In this document: positions 1-7,594 of the stretch, one piece after another
How the letters are laid out: every line of letters starts with the position of its first letter
How positions within the stretch are numbered: position 1 is the stretch's first letter
Source of the DNA: Candidatus Fibrimonas termitidis
GTDB lineage: Bacteria; Fibrobacterota; Fibrobacteria; Fibrobacterales; Fibrobacteraceae
Direction of reading: 5' to 3'
DNA: 41,111 bases
Assembly: GCA_001462245.1 (NCBI GenBank)
Contig: LIUG01000107.1
Span: 1-41,111 of the forward strand
The notes under the pieces: model-generated
The model's input: only the letters and a program-made list of their open reading frames with translations
Told to the model about the DNA's origin: nothing
Databases searched by the model: none
Translations under genes and position numbers: made by a program

Positions 1-306
1 AAAAATCTATCTGGCCTCAAAACAGAAGGTTTGATAGAACGCATTGGACCAGATAAAGGCGGATACTGGAAGATTGAGGCCCCCTATAATTTTTCTGAAA
101 GTTCGGAGAAGAGTTCGGAGAAGAGTTCGGAGAAAAGTTCGGAGAAAATAGTAAATATTATAAGAAATAATCCTTTCGTTACAATAGAAGAGCTATCCGT
201 TTTGTTGAATAAAACAACAAGAGCTATAGAAAAAAATCTATCTGGCCTCAAAACAAAAGGTTTGATAGAACGTATTGGACCAGATAAAGGTGGATATTGG
301 AAGATT
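1..306 (+). repeat. 75-bp direct repeat (1-75 and 232-306) encoding the winged-helix end
   Basis: Bases 1-75 and 232-306 are the same except for four substitutions, three of them synonymous third-position changes. The spacing is 231 bp, exactly 77 codons, so the duplication keeps frame and doubles the C-terminal winged helix. The first copy starts at the window edge and may extend further left. Confidence 0.9.
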
Positions 307-312
307 GTTTAG
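1..312 (+). CDS. C-terminal part of a winged-helix DNA-binding protein (5' end outside window)
   Basis: The reading frame is open from base 1 and ends at TAG 310-312, so only about 103 C-terminal residues are seen. They contain one full winged-helix unit (about residues 50-100, with a VTIEELSVLL helix and a GLIERIGPDKGGYWKI wing) and the end of a preceding, almost identical unit. Between them is a hydrophilic linker of four SSEK repeats. Such tandem winged helices ending in IGPDKGGYWKI are known at the C-terminus of AlbA/Schlafen-type ATP-binding regulators (often annotated RecG-like); that family is an inference because the N-terminal domain is missing. The stop overlaps the end of the convergent downstream gene by 4 bp. 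Confidence 0.7.
   Translation, partial: KNLSGLKTEGLIERIGPDKGGYWKIEAPYNFSESSEKSSEKSSEKSSEKIVNIIRNNPFVTIEELSVLLNKTTRAIEKNLSGLKTKGLIERIGPDKGGYWKIV
100..147 (+). repeat. Four tandem 12-bp repeats encoding SSEK
   Basis: The unit AGTTCGGAGAAG occurs four times in a row (100-111, 112-123, 124-135, 136-147; the last two end in AAA). It encodes a charged linker of SSEK repeats between two winged helices. Because the unit is 12 bp, copy-number changes would keep the frame and only alter linker length. Confidence 0.9.
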
Positions 313-1946
313 TAACCCTCACACCCCAACTTCTTCTCCAACTCCAAAGTCCAGGCATCGCTAAAATGGGCTATGGGAAACCTCGCCGCCTCACACGCCC
401 TTTCCAAATCCCCCATCTCGAAATAAATCTCCGCACGCCCTTGGCTAACAGGCCATGAATAACCGGCAATCTCCTCTATCGCATCCATAGCTTTCAAGGC
501 GTCTTCATAGTTTTTTTGCCGCAAATGCAATTGAGCGAGATACCAAAGCACAGCCGAATTTTTTGGATATATTTCAAAGGCTCTGTTGATGGGTTCTAGA
601 TTTAAGAACAATTCTTCACGGTCGGAAAAATGCCCGTATTCCAGACGGGTAAGGTGCATTGAATACAACTGCTTGCCTCTGTCCCAAAGCAAAAAAGAGA
701 GCAGGGGAATTAAGATTATGAAAAACAGATTGCGTGCCAAGCCTTTGATAGCAAAACTGCGTTCGGTTTGCAACGGCAGAAGGGCTTTCACGCAGTAAAG
801 CAAAAATATCCAATGGATTATTTGTATGAAAGCGAACATGGATATTGCCTCGGCTACTTCCATAACGGAAAGCATGGAGGCGAGCATTCCCGCTATGAAT
901 AGAAAATGAGGCTTGCCGGTTTTGAGATAGCGGAAAATGGATACGAACCAAGGTATTGCGAATAAGGCACAGTAGTAGAAAAATCCGGGCCAGCCTATTT
1001 CCGTCAGAATTTGGAGGTATTGGTTGTGTGTGCTGGTGTAAACCGTTGCTCCGTGTTTCAGATAGGCTTCTTCTATGGTCGGCCAGTGCTGCATGGAGTT
1101 TGCGCCGTATGCGCCGAAGCCAACGCCGAGAGGCTTTTCCTTGATCAGGTTCCAAGCGGCTTTCCAGTTGTCCAGCCTGCTTGTCGCTTCCGGCGGGGAG
1201 TCTGAGTTGAAAAAATTGGAGTTGACGGCGATTATGGAGGAGAACATCAGTGCTAAGAATATCAGGGCGGCGAGGGATATTCCGAGGTTTTTGGGTAGGT
1301 TGAATTTTTTCCAGAGGAATAGAGCGGTGGTGAATATAATTCCGCATCCAAGTCCGAGCCATATTCCAAGGGCGTCTTCACTACTGATTTTGAGTATTTT
1401 TGTGTAGATGTCATCTCCTACCACAAGGGAGATAGAAGCTAAGGCTCCGATTGCTACGGCATATATTCTCCAAAAAATATTATTGTCTTTGCGGTAGATG
1501 ATAATTGAGCAAAACATTAGGAGCATGTAGAAGAACATTATTTCGTTTGCTAAGGGGAAAATGCTTCTTATTGCTACTGTTTCGTTGTTTATGATTGTTC
1601 CGAAAATCTGCATAATCAAGTGCATATTTCCGCAGACAATCACGCTTCTGAAAATCCATTTGCTGTAGATTTCTTTTTGGGAGAATACGAGCAGTGTTGC
1701 TGCGAACATTGAGAAGCATAGTATCATGTCGTCTGAGGCGAATTCAAGTTTTTCGTTTATGCTTGCGAAGAGGATTATGGGCATTGCGAGGTATGGGAGT
1801 GTTTCTATGGGGATTTTCAGTTGGTTTTTGAAGGCTGTTGTGATGAGGGTTATGAGCAGTATGATTGCTATCACGGAGCTTTGGGGCGCAAGGGGCTGTC
1901 TAAGAGAATAGACGATTACAAAAGAGACGAAAGGGATCAGGAACAT
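309..1946 (-). CDS. O-antigen ligase/polymerase-like polytopic membrane protein with C-terminal TPR-like tail
   Basis: A 545-aa protein with about ten to twelve hydrophobic segments over the first ~430 residues. In the middle is the signature of the Wzy_C/O-antigen ligase family: a KEKPLGVGFGAYG stretch followed by a periplasmic loop with STHNQYLQILTEIGWPG, where the HNxxLQ and GxxG residues are conserved. The last ~100 residues are soluble and TPR-like (LWYLAQLHLRQKNYEDALKA). The family transfers or polymerises lipid-linked glycans at the periplasmic face of the inner membrane; ligase and polymerase cannot be told apart by sequence. The start is preceded by GGAG eight bases upstream. It is convergent with the regulator fragment, with a 4-bp overlap, and lies downstream of the pilin gene on the same strand. 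Confidence 0.85.
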   Translation of the reverse strand: MFLIPFVSFVIVYSLRQPLAPQSSVIAIILLITLITTAFKNQLKIPIETLPYLAMPIILFASINEKLEFASDDMILCFSMFAATLLVFSQKEIYSKWIFRSVIVCGNMHLIMQIFGTIINNETVAIRSIFPLANEIMFFYMLLMFCSIIIYRKDNNIFWRIYAVAIGALASISLVVGDDIYTKILKISSEDALGIWLGLGCGIIFTTALFLWKKFNLPKNLGISLAALIFLALMFSSIIAVNSNFFNSDSPPEATSRLDNWKAAWNLIKEKPLGVGFGAYGANSMQHWPTIEEAYLKHGATVYTSTHNQYLQILTEIGWPGFFYYCALFAIPWFVSIFRYLKTGKPHFLFIAGMLASMLSVMEVAEAISMFAFIQIIHWIFLLYCVKALLPLQTERSFAIKGLARNLFFIILIPLLSFLLWDRGKQLYSMHLTRLEYGHFSDREELFLNLEPINRAFEIYPKNSAVLWYLAQLHLRQKNYEDALKAMDAIEEIAGYSWPVSQGRAEIYFEMGDLERACEAARFPIAHFSDAWTLELEKKLGCEGY

Positions 1947-2146
1947 TTATTGTTCTCCATGGGCACCCCCGCCCTTCTCACCCCAAACCTCGCACCGTAA
2001 AGTGACGAGGTGATAAACGTTTGGGCTTAAGAGGGCTGGGGCGCATCCCCGCAGAGCGAGGACACCAAGCAACCTTTGCTACGCTGGGCAACTAAGAATA
2101 AGGAAACTTCGTTGTTTGCGTGGTGGGGGCTGGCTGGTCTTTAATT
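1947..2146 (-). other. Intergenic region with strong inverted repeats between pilin and ligase-like gene
   Basis: This 200-bp gap has no convincing gene. It holds a nested hairpin at 1982-2025: outer arms CCCAAAC (1982-1988) and GTTTGGG (2019-2025), with an inner CTCG/CGAG stem. A smaller GCAA/TTGC hairpin lies near 2070-2085. The outer hairpin is not followed by a T-run on either strand, so it does not look like a simple terminator. It may be a structured leader of the membrane-protein gene or a degraded element. Confidence 0.4.
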
Positions 2147-2608
2147 TCAATTTCCTATCTTTCCGAAACTTGGAGTTAAAGTAAAACATCCATTTGTCGG
2201 TGTTCCGAATGCGCCTGAGCTGGCAGTTATACTCCACCTTCCTCCGGAGGCACTCCCGCAATTGATGCTAGCAGCTTTAAACCAATCCCCAGCCGATGCC
2301 TCCCAACTAGGCTTGCTCCCCTCAGTGTATGTGAAATTACTGGTTTTACTTCCACTTTTACCATTATCGCCAGGAGCGGTATATCCAATATCGTCCCATC
2401 CTCCTCCACTGGATATATCAGGAGCTTCCATAGTCCAAGCTGTATACAGCTTTGTCCAAGTTCCGGCTGCTGGGCCAACCTCGCTTGCTTTTGCCTTTGC
2501 GCTCATGCCAAACAGTTTTGGGATGGCGATGGCTGCTAAAATACCGATGATCACTATAACAACCATCAGCTCGATAAGGGTAAAACCCCGCTTTTTCTGA
2601 GTAGACAT
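2147..2608 (-). CDS. Type IV pilin-like / GspG-like prepilin
   Basis: A 153-aa protein with a textbook class III signal: short basic leader MSTQKKRG, cleavage after Gly8, then FTLIELMVVIVIIGILAAIA with Glu at +5 of the mature protein. The rest is a small Gly/Ser-rich globular head with two cysteines near the C-terminus (NCGSAS and NGCF) that may form a D-loop disulfide. The family is processed by a prepilin peptidase (PilD) and assembled into type IV pili or type II secretion pseudopili; which of the two cannot be decided here, because no assembly genes are in the window. The ribosome site AGGAGG sits six bases before ATG. The promoter region upstream is bounded by the palindrome at 2664-2697. 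Confidence 0.9.
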   Translation of the reverse strand: MSTQKKRGFTLIELMVVIVIIGILAAIAIPKLFGMSAKAKASEVGPAAGTWTKLYTAWTMEAPDISSGGGWDDIGYTAPGDNGKSGSKTSNFTYTEGSKPSWEASAGDWFKAASINCGSASGGRWSITASSGAFGTPTNGCFTLTPSFGKIGN

Positions 2609-2663
2609 AATTTCCTCCTGTCTCTAAACAAGCCTACTCTTTTCAACGATTTTCAGCTTCCTC

Positions 2664-2697
2664 GTGTCCACTTTAAACCATGGTTTAAAGTGGACAC
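2664..2697. repeat. Perfect 34-bp palindrome, copy 1 (candidate recombinase/operator site)
   Basis: The left half GTGTCCACTTTAAACCA is followed directly by its exact reverse complement. It sits 56 bp upstream of the pilin start codon. The same palindrome recurs, slightly degenerate, at 2788-2821 next to the serine recombinase gene. The size fits a dimer site of a serine recombinase (two ~12-bp arms round a crossover) or an operator; function is inference. Confidence 0.8.
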
Positions 2698-2760
2698 TTT
2701 TTTCCAAAAAAATGACTGGGAAATGATAAAAAATTGACAGAAAAATAAAAAAAACACCGC

Positions 2761-2789
2761 TTTTTCAAAAAATTATGTATATTTATAGT
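2761..2789 (+). promoter_or_regulatory. Weak candidate promoter of the recombinase gene
   Basis: TATAGT at 2784-2789 is a reasonable -10, and TTTTTC at 2761-2766 is a poor -35 at 17 bp. The -10 runs into the palindrome that starts at 2788, so a protein bound to the palindrome would block this promoter. A separate TTGACA at 2734-2739 has no good -10 partner on the + strand. Confidence 0.3.
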
Positions 2790-2821
2790 GTACACTTTAA
2801 ACCATCGTTTAAAGTGGACAC
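2788..2821. repeat. 34-bp palindrome, copy 2
   Basis: The left arm GTGTACACTTTAAACCA and right arm TCGTTTAAAGTGGACAC are reverse complements except at two positions. Apart from those changes it equals the perfect palindrome at 2664-2697. It ends 23 bp before the recombinase ATG. The two copies bracket a 90-bp AT-rich segment (2698-2787). Confidence 0.8.
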
Positions 2822-2844
2822 CCCTTTTTTCTAAAATAAAGCTT

Positions 2845-3432
2845 ATGATATATGGTTATGTAAGGGTTTCAACAACCCATCAAAATGTTGAAAATGGAAC
2901 TTTCGAAATAGCGAAATTCGCTCAAAAAAGCGGTTTTTCTGTTGACAAATGGGTGGTTGAACAAATTTCTTCCTTAGAAGGGCTGTCCAGGCGCAAGCTT
3001 GGGGCATTGATAAGAAAACTCAAAAAAGGCGATATTTTAATCGCCACGGAAATTTCCCGGCTGGGCCGGAATTTGCTCGAAGTAATGGATATCCTGCATC
3101 TCTGCCTCAAAAAAAACTGCCAAGTTTGGACAATCAAAGAAAACTATCGCCTCGGCAGAGACATTCAAAGCAAAGTAATGGCCTTCACATTTGGAATTTC
3201 CGCAGAAATAGAACGAAGTCTCATCTCCGCACGAACCCGTGAAGCCCTGCAAAGGGTCAAAGCAAATGGCAAAAAACTGGGAAGGCCCACCGGATTTAAA
3301 AAAGATGTCCTAAAACTCGATCCAAGAAGATTGGAAATAAAAGGTTTACTAAGAAAAGGCTTCAAAAAGCGAGAAATAGCAAAACAAATTGGAGTAAGCC
3401 ACACCACGCTGTATAGGCATTTGAAGAAATAA
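2845..3432 (+). CDS. Serine recombinase, DNA-invertase (Mpi/Hin) type
   Basis: A 195-aa small serine recombinase. It starts with MIYGYVRVST, giving the nucleophile Ser9; the resolvase core follows (LEGLSRRKLGAL, EISRLGRN, with the catalytic arginines of the SRLGRN and GISAEIERSLISARTREAL helices). The C-terminus is a helix-turn-helix (GFKKREIAKQIGVSHTTLYRHL). Length and the TVEN-like 'NVENGTFEIAKFA' region resemble the Bacteroidetes master invertase Mpi group, which inverts promoters of surface genes. The frame is open further upstream, but the upstream part crosses the palindrome and the ATG at 2845 gives the canonical N-terminus. It stands next to a pilin gene on the opposite strand, which makes phase variation of the pilin worth considering. 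Confidence 0.9.
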   Translation: MIYGYVRVSTTHQNVENGTFEIAKFAQKSGFSVDKWVVEQISSLEGLSRRKLGALIRKLKKGDILIATEISRLGRNLLEVMDILHLCLKKNCQVWTIKENYRLGRDIQSKVMAFTFGISAEIERSLISARTREALQRVKANGKKLGRPTGFKKDVLKLDPRRLEIKGLLRKGFKKREIAKQIGVSHTTLYRHLKK

Positions 3433-3543
3433 ATGTATGGGGGGGATATGGTAAGAATTTCATCTGCATTTTTCTATATTCCAACCCCTGATGAAGACCA
3501 TGAAATTTGAAATTGAGCTTATAGATAAAGCTCATGGGGTAAA

Positions 3544-4677
3544 ATGCAACCGAATTTCGAAGCCATAATAGTTAGCAAACTAGCGGAGAAACAAAAGCAA
3601 GGGCTTTTGCGCTCCTTAAGCCTACCCTCAGGTGTTGACTTTTCAAATAACGACTATTTAGGACTGGCCGGCCACTTTGAAATAGCAAAGACCGCCGCAG
3701 ACGCATACGTAAAACTCGGAGCCGGCAGCAAAGGCTCCCGGCTTTTGGGCGGAAACAATAAAATTTTTGAAGAAACCGAAAAATGGTTCGCAAATTGGAA
3801 AGGCACGGAAGCCGCTTTGATTTTCAACTGCGGATATAGCGCGAATTTAGGCATTATTTCCGCTTTTTGCGGCATAAAAACACATCTGTTTTGCGACAGG
3901 CTAAGCCATGCCAGCATTCTGGACGGCTATGCTATGAGCAACGGAAAATTGCACCGCTTTAAGCACAATAATCCGGCAGACTTGGAAAACGCCCTGCAAA
4001 AAGCAGAGGCGGATAGCTTTAAGCTAATAGCCGTTGAAGCCGTTTACAGCATGGATGGCGATGTTGCGCCGCTCAAAGAATACGCAGACCTAGCGGAAAA
4101 ATACGGTGCCATGCTCTATGTTGACGAAGCCCACAGCGACGGGGTTTTAGGTCCTGGAGGCAAGGGTCTGGTTGCGCAGCTCGGCTTGGAAAACAGGATC
4201 CATTTATCGCTCACAACATTCGGCAAGGCCTATGGAACTATGGGAGCCTGTGTCTTTGGCTCTAAGCTCCTAATTGATTACCTGCAGAACCACGCTCGCA
4301 GCTTTATTTATTCCACGGCAATTTCGCCCGGTGCCGTTGTAGCCATGCAAAAGGCGGTTGAAGTAGCCACAAGGGAGAGTTTCCGCAGGGAAAGCGTGTT
4401 AAAAATGTCTGCGAATTTCAGGCAGAAAATCACCGAAGCGGGGTACGATTGCCTGCAAAGCGAAACGCAAATAGTGCCGATTGTGCTGGGAACTGTGGAA
4501 AAAACCAAAAAATGCCACGCTTTTTTGCTTGAAAACGGATTTTATGCCGCTTGCATTCGCCCGCCAACAGTACCGAACGGAACTGCGAGGCTAAGGATAA
4601 ACATAACAGCAGCCCACAAAGAAACGGATATTGAAAGCTTGGCAGAAACTTTAATTTTATATATTCACTCTCTATGA
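3544..4677 (+). CDS. bioF: 8-amino-7-oxononanoate synthase (BioF), alpha-oxoamine synthase family
   Basis: A 377-aa PLP enzyme of fold type I. Seen motifs: FSNNDYLGLAG near the N-terminus, the GSRLLGGN substrate loop, YVDEAHSDGVLG with the PLP-binding Asp, and TTFGKAYG with the Schiff-base Lys228. BioF joins pimeloyl-ACP (or -CoA) and L-alanine to make KAPA in biotin synthesis. No other bio gene is in the window, and sister enzymes (2-amino-3-ketobutyrate CoA ligase, serine palmitoyltransferase) share these motifs, but length and N-terminus fit BioF best. GGGG lies shortly before the ATG. Its stop overlaps the next gene by 4 bp, so it begins the long overlapping + strand run. Confidence 0.85.
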   Translation: MQPNFEAIIVSKLAEKQKQGLLRSLSLPSGVDFSNNDYLGLAGHFEIAKTAADAYVKLGAGSKGSRLLGGNNKIFEETEKWFANWKGTEAALIFNCGYSANLGIISAFCGIKTHLFCDRLSHASILDGYAMSNGKLHRFKHNNPADLENALQKAEADSFKLIAVEAVYSMDGDVAPLKEYADLAEKYGAMLYVDEAHSDGVLGPGGKGLVAQLGLENRIHLSLTTFGKAYGTMGACVFGSKLLIDYLQNHARSFIYSTAISPGAVVAMQKAVEVATRESFRRESVLKMSANFRQKITEAGYDCLQSETQIVPIVLGTVEKTKKCHAFLLENGFYAACIRPPTVPNGTARLRINITAAHKETDIESLAETLILYIHSL

Positions 4678-6299
4678 GCAAACTATATATCGCAATATTG
4701 TGCTTCGCTTTGCTCGCCCTGGTGGCTTGCAGCGATAATCTGTTCGGCAGCAGCAGCGAAAGCAATTGCGGCAATGATGTTAAATGCTGGCGCCTGAAGG
4801 CGGAGAATGAATTTAGGGACGGCAATTACGAAGCCTCTTATAAATCCTACGGCGAAATACTGAAGCTGGATTCGACAGCCTCCATAGGCTATTTCGGAAT
4901 GGCGAAGGCAGGCCTGTGGATGAAGGGCATAAATCCTTTTGATGTATTCCGATATGTTGATACCGACGATGACAAAATTCCCTTTATAAGCGATTCTATA
5001 GTAACGCAGAACAGATATTTGCAGGGAATGAGAATCGCTGCCATACCATTATCCAAATTAAAGACACGCGATAGCCTGACCACTCTTTATGAACTTCACC
5101 AAAAAAACGACCCTGCCAATCAGAGCGATAGCCTCTCCAAATTTAGAGAAGATTTTTGCGGCAACTCCAAGACCGGAGCTTGCTACGATAACTCAAAAAA
5201 CCCTCGCGAACCTTTTCCCCTAAGCGATATGGAATACAAATACAATTCCTACTATGGCGGCTTATTGATTTCTATCATGGCAAAAACCCTGCTGGAGTTT
5301 TTTGATACAAACGAGGATGGTTGCATAACAAGAAGAGGGGGCATACCAAAGGTAGATAACCCGGGCGATGAAAAAGACACAAAGGCATGGGAAAAATGGG
5401 GCTGCGAAAAAAAAGGCGATAGATTCGGCTATGATTTGCCCGTAAAATTAGTGAAGGATTCCACCGGAAATTTTTCGGTTGATCTGAGCCAAACTCTTGA
5501 AAGTATTGAGATCGATTATCAATATTATTTAGATCACCCTGATGAGCCGCTGCCGCAAGAGATTGATGACATCAACAAAAAAATAGATGATTTCAACGGC
5601 AATATGAACGATGTAATAGACATATTAAATGTGAGCGGCGGCGAATCAGAAGACTCCTGGCAAGAGGAGATGAACAAATATAAAGATTTTGCTGCGTTTT
5701 ATAGGGTATCAACCCGCATTGATGAAGACGGAGATGGTTGCATAGACGAAGAACTTTTGAACGGACAGGATAATGACGGCGATGGCATTAAGGGTGAAAA
5801 CTCCAGATTGGCCTCCCTTGATCCGGACAGCCCTATCTTCGGCAAAACAGGCATAAACCACAGTATGATTGGGACTAATCCCGAAGACCCGGCAAGCATT
5901 AATAATTCGATAAACCTGCCTGTGGTACTGGGATATGTTGATATTAGTGTTCCGCCGGAAGATAGAACAACGCCATATTATATATGCAATACGTCGGATT
6001 GCTCTGCTCAAACTCCCCTATGGGGAGATAGCACCGGACTTGTTACCGCTGTAGGATTCACCCAGGAACCCGGCTACTGGATTACGGATGACCTTGAACT
6101 AAAACTCAAAGTTGCGCAAGACACTGCATGCCCGCCGCAGTATGACCTTGACTTCAGAAAAATCAACGTAGGCGGTTGCTGGCAATATTATGATAATGAA
6201 AAATTTGTGAATTATTGGTTAAAGAGAAAGTTAGCGCGCGATAAAAAGCGCATTCACCCCACTTGTGAGGCATGTACATCCACAGCATGTTTGCAATAA
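4674..6299 (+). CDS. Asp-rich lipoprotein with TPR-like N-terminus and calcium-loop motifs
   Basis: A 541-aa protein with a lipoprotein signal (LLALVAC, Cys19). Residues ~40-80 look like a TPR (AENEFRDGNYEASYKSYGEILKL). Further on are Asp/Asn-rich loops typical of EF-hand or thrombospondin type-3 calcium repeats: DTNEDGCITRR, IDEDGDGCIDEE and GQDNDGDGIKGE. Several cysteine pairs near the C-terminus suggest disulfides outside the cytoplasm. I do not recognise a named family. It overlaps bioF by 4 bp and is followed after 2 bp by the PorV-like gene, so an outer-membrane-associated role with that protein is plausible but unproven. Confidence 0.75.
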   Translation: MSKLYIAILCFALLALVACSDNLFGSSSESNCGNDVKCWRLKAENEFRDGNYEASYKSYGEILKLDSTASIGYFGMAKAGLWMKGINPFDVFRYVDTDDDKIPFISDSIVTQNRYLQGMRIAAIPLSKLKTRDSLTTLYELHQKNDPANQSDSLSKFREDFCGNSKTGACYDNSKNPREPFPLSDMEYKYNSYYGGLLISIMAKTLLEFFDTNEDGCITRRGGIPKVDNPGDEKDTKAWEKWGCEKKGDRFGYDLPVKLVKDSTGNFSVDLSQTLESIEIDYQYYLDHPDEPLPQEIDDINKKIDDFNGNMNDVIDILNVSGGESEDSWQEEMNKYKDFAAFYRVSTRIDEDGDGCIDEELLNGQDNDGDGIKGENSRLASLDPDSPIFGKTGINHSMIGTNPEDPASINNSINLPVVLGYVDISVPPEDRTTPYYICNTSDCSAQTPLWGDSTGLVTAVGFTQEPGYWITDDLELKLKVAQDTACPPQYDLDFRKINVGGCWQYYDNEKFVNYWLKRKLARDKKRIHPTCEACTSTACLQ

Positions 6300-6301
6300 C
6301 C

Positions 6302-7594
6302 ATGATAAAAAAACTAACTTTTATACTGCTTTGCAGCTTTGCATTTGCAAGTGCCGCTAAGGGGCCGCAATACCGCTCTCTGAGAGTGCATGGCATGGGC
6401 GGCGCTTTTGTTGCTGTTGCCGATAATAAAGACGCTCTCTACTATAACCCCGCAGGCTTAAATCTGATGAACCGCCTAGGAAATTATGAAGAAAATCCGG
6501 ATATGGGCTATATGCCTAGAAAACGCTTTGAATTCCGGCTGATAACCGTATCCGGCTCGCTTCCCGGAAACACAATTACGGATGCCATTGATCTTTGCGG
6601 AGCGCCGAGTATTGGCAAAATTGTGAAGAAAGCTTTATTCTTCGATTTTGGCTATTTTGGTGATGCTAAATGGTGCCCGATATATGAGAACATAATTCCC
6701 GATGATAAGAGTGATTTGCCCGATTCTCTGCAACATAATCAGGATTTGGCAAATAGATTAACTCGGTTTGATAGACAACCGATTGAAATAGGGACGCAAA
6801 TCAGCGTTTTGGAATTTGCCATGCACAATTTCGGTCTTTCGGTGTGGGCAAACACTTCAGTCGCTCCATATGTAGATATGGGTATTTTTGTGCCTTCTTT
6901 TGGCCATGAGCCTGTGCAGGTTGATTTTGCCGCGCAAACAGCATTTGCATTTTCTCCTGTGGATAAATGGTCTGTTGGAATGGGATTAAAAGCCGCAAAA
7001 AGAAGTACGCTGCCGGGGTACGAGTTTTACCCCGAATACAGTCTTGACAGCGTGAACTACGAGAAGGCTTTGGATACTTTGGAAAACCGCTGGGAAGATT
7101 TTGCAGATGACTTGCGCAAATTCAAAGACTTTAATTTTGCCCTTGACTTTGGCGTGCTTTACCAGATAACTCGTGAAATACGCTTGGGAACATCGCTTCG
7201 CAATGTATTTTTCAGCAAACTCGCCGACGAATCCATAACCCCGAATTGGTCTATTGGAGCGATGGCAAGCCCCATGATTTTGCAAAGCAATAGCTGGTGG
7301 GGGCGCAAAGTGAATTTTGCAATGGACTATGTTGATATTTTAGACGGCACCGTAGGCGATATGTTTTTGGCGCATTGGAATTTTGGCGCAGAAGTTGAAC
7401 AAGTAGTAATACCGTTTTTGCTAAAAGTTTCCCTTGGCGGTGGTTTTGAGGGCGGTTATTATGCTTGGAACACCGGTGTTGGCATTGGCGATGCGGTTAC
7501 CATGCGCTTTGGTTCCTATGCGGAAGAAAGAGGTGTAAGAACAGGGCAAAAAGAGCATAGATTTTGGACCGGGGAACTGAGCGTAGGTTTTTGA
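6302..7594 (+). CDS. PorV/FadL-like outer-membrane beta-barrel protein
   Basis: About 430 aa with a signal peptide (MIKKLTFILLCSFAFASAA). It starts its mature part with RSLRVHGMGGAFVAVADNKDALYYNPAGL, the hallmark of the PorV/UPF0164/FadL-related group: a conserved GMGGAFVA turn followed by NPAGL. The remainder alternates hydrophobic beta strands and ends in an aromatic residue (ELSVGF), as outer-membrane barrels do. PorV proteins act as shuttles in type IX secretion and FadL proteins as transporters; the exact role here is not determined. The ATG at 6302 is chosen because it starts the signal peptide; an in-frame ATG at 6287 is the alternative. Its stop overlaps the aroC start (TGATG). Confidence 0.75.
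   Translation: MIKKLTFILLCSFAFASAAKGPQYRSLRVHGMGGAFVAVADNKDALYYNPAGLNLMNRLGNYEENPDMGYMPRKRFEFRLITVSGSLPGNTITDAIDLCGAPSIGKIVKKALFFDFGYFGDAKWCPIYENIIPDDKSDLPDSLQHNQDLANRLTRFDRQPIEIGTQISVLEFAMHNFGLSVWANTSVAPYVDMGIFVPSFGHEPVQVDFAAQTAFAFSPVDKWSVGMGLKAAKRSTLPGYEFYPEYSLDSVNYEKALDTLENRWEDFADDLRKFKDFNFALDFGVLYQITREIRLGTSLRNVFFSKLADESITPNWSIGAMASPMILQSNSWWGRKVNFAMDYVDILDGTVGDMFLAHWNFGAEVEQVVIPFLLKVSLGGGFEGGYYAWNTGVGIGDAVTMRFGSYAEERGVRTGQKEHRFWTGELSVGF

Noticed and set aside
616-1362. Long minus-strand frame (248 codons) inside the O-antigen ligase-like gene
   Set aside because: It is a shadow of the real gene in another frame, rich in Arg/His/Gln, with no hydrophobic or domain pattern.
3491-3568. Short frame MKTMKFEIELIDKAHG overlapping the bioF start
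   Set aside because: Only 25 codons, no ribosome site, and it runs out of frame into bioF. The beginning vaguely recalls other enzymes, but nothing follows.
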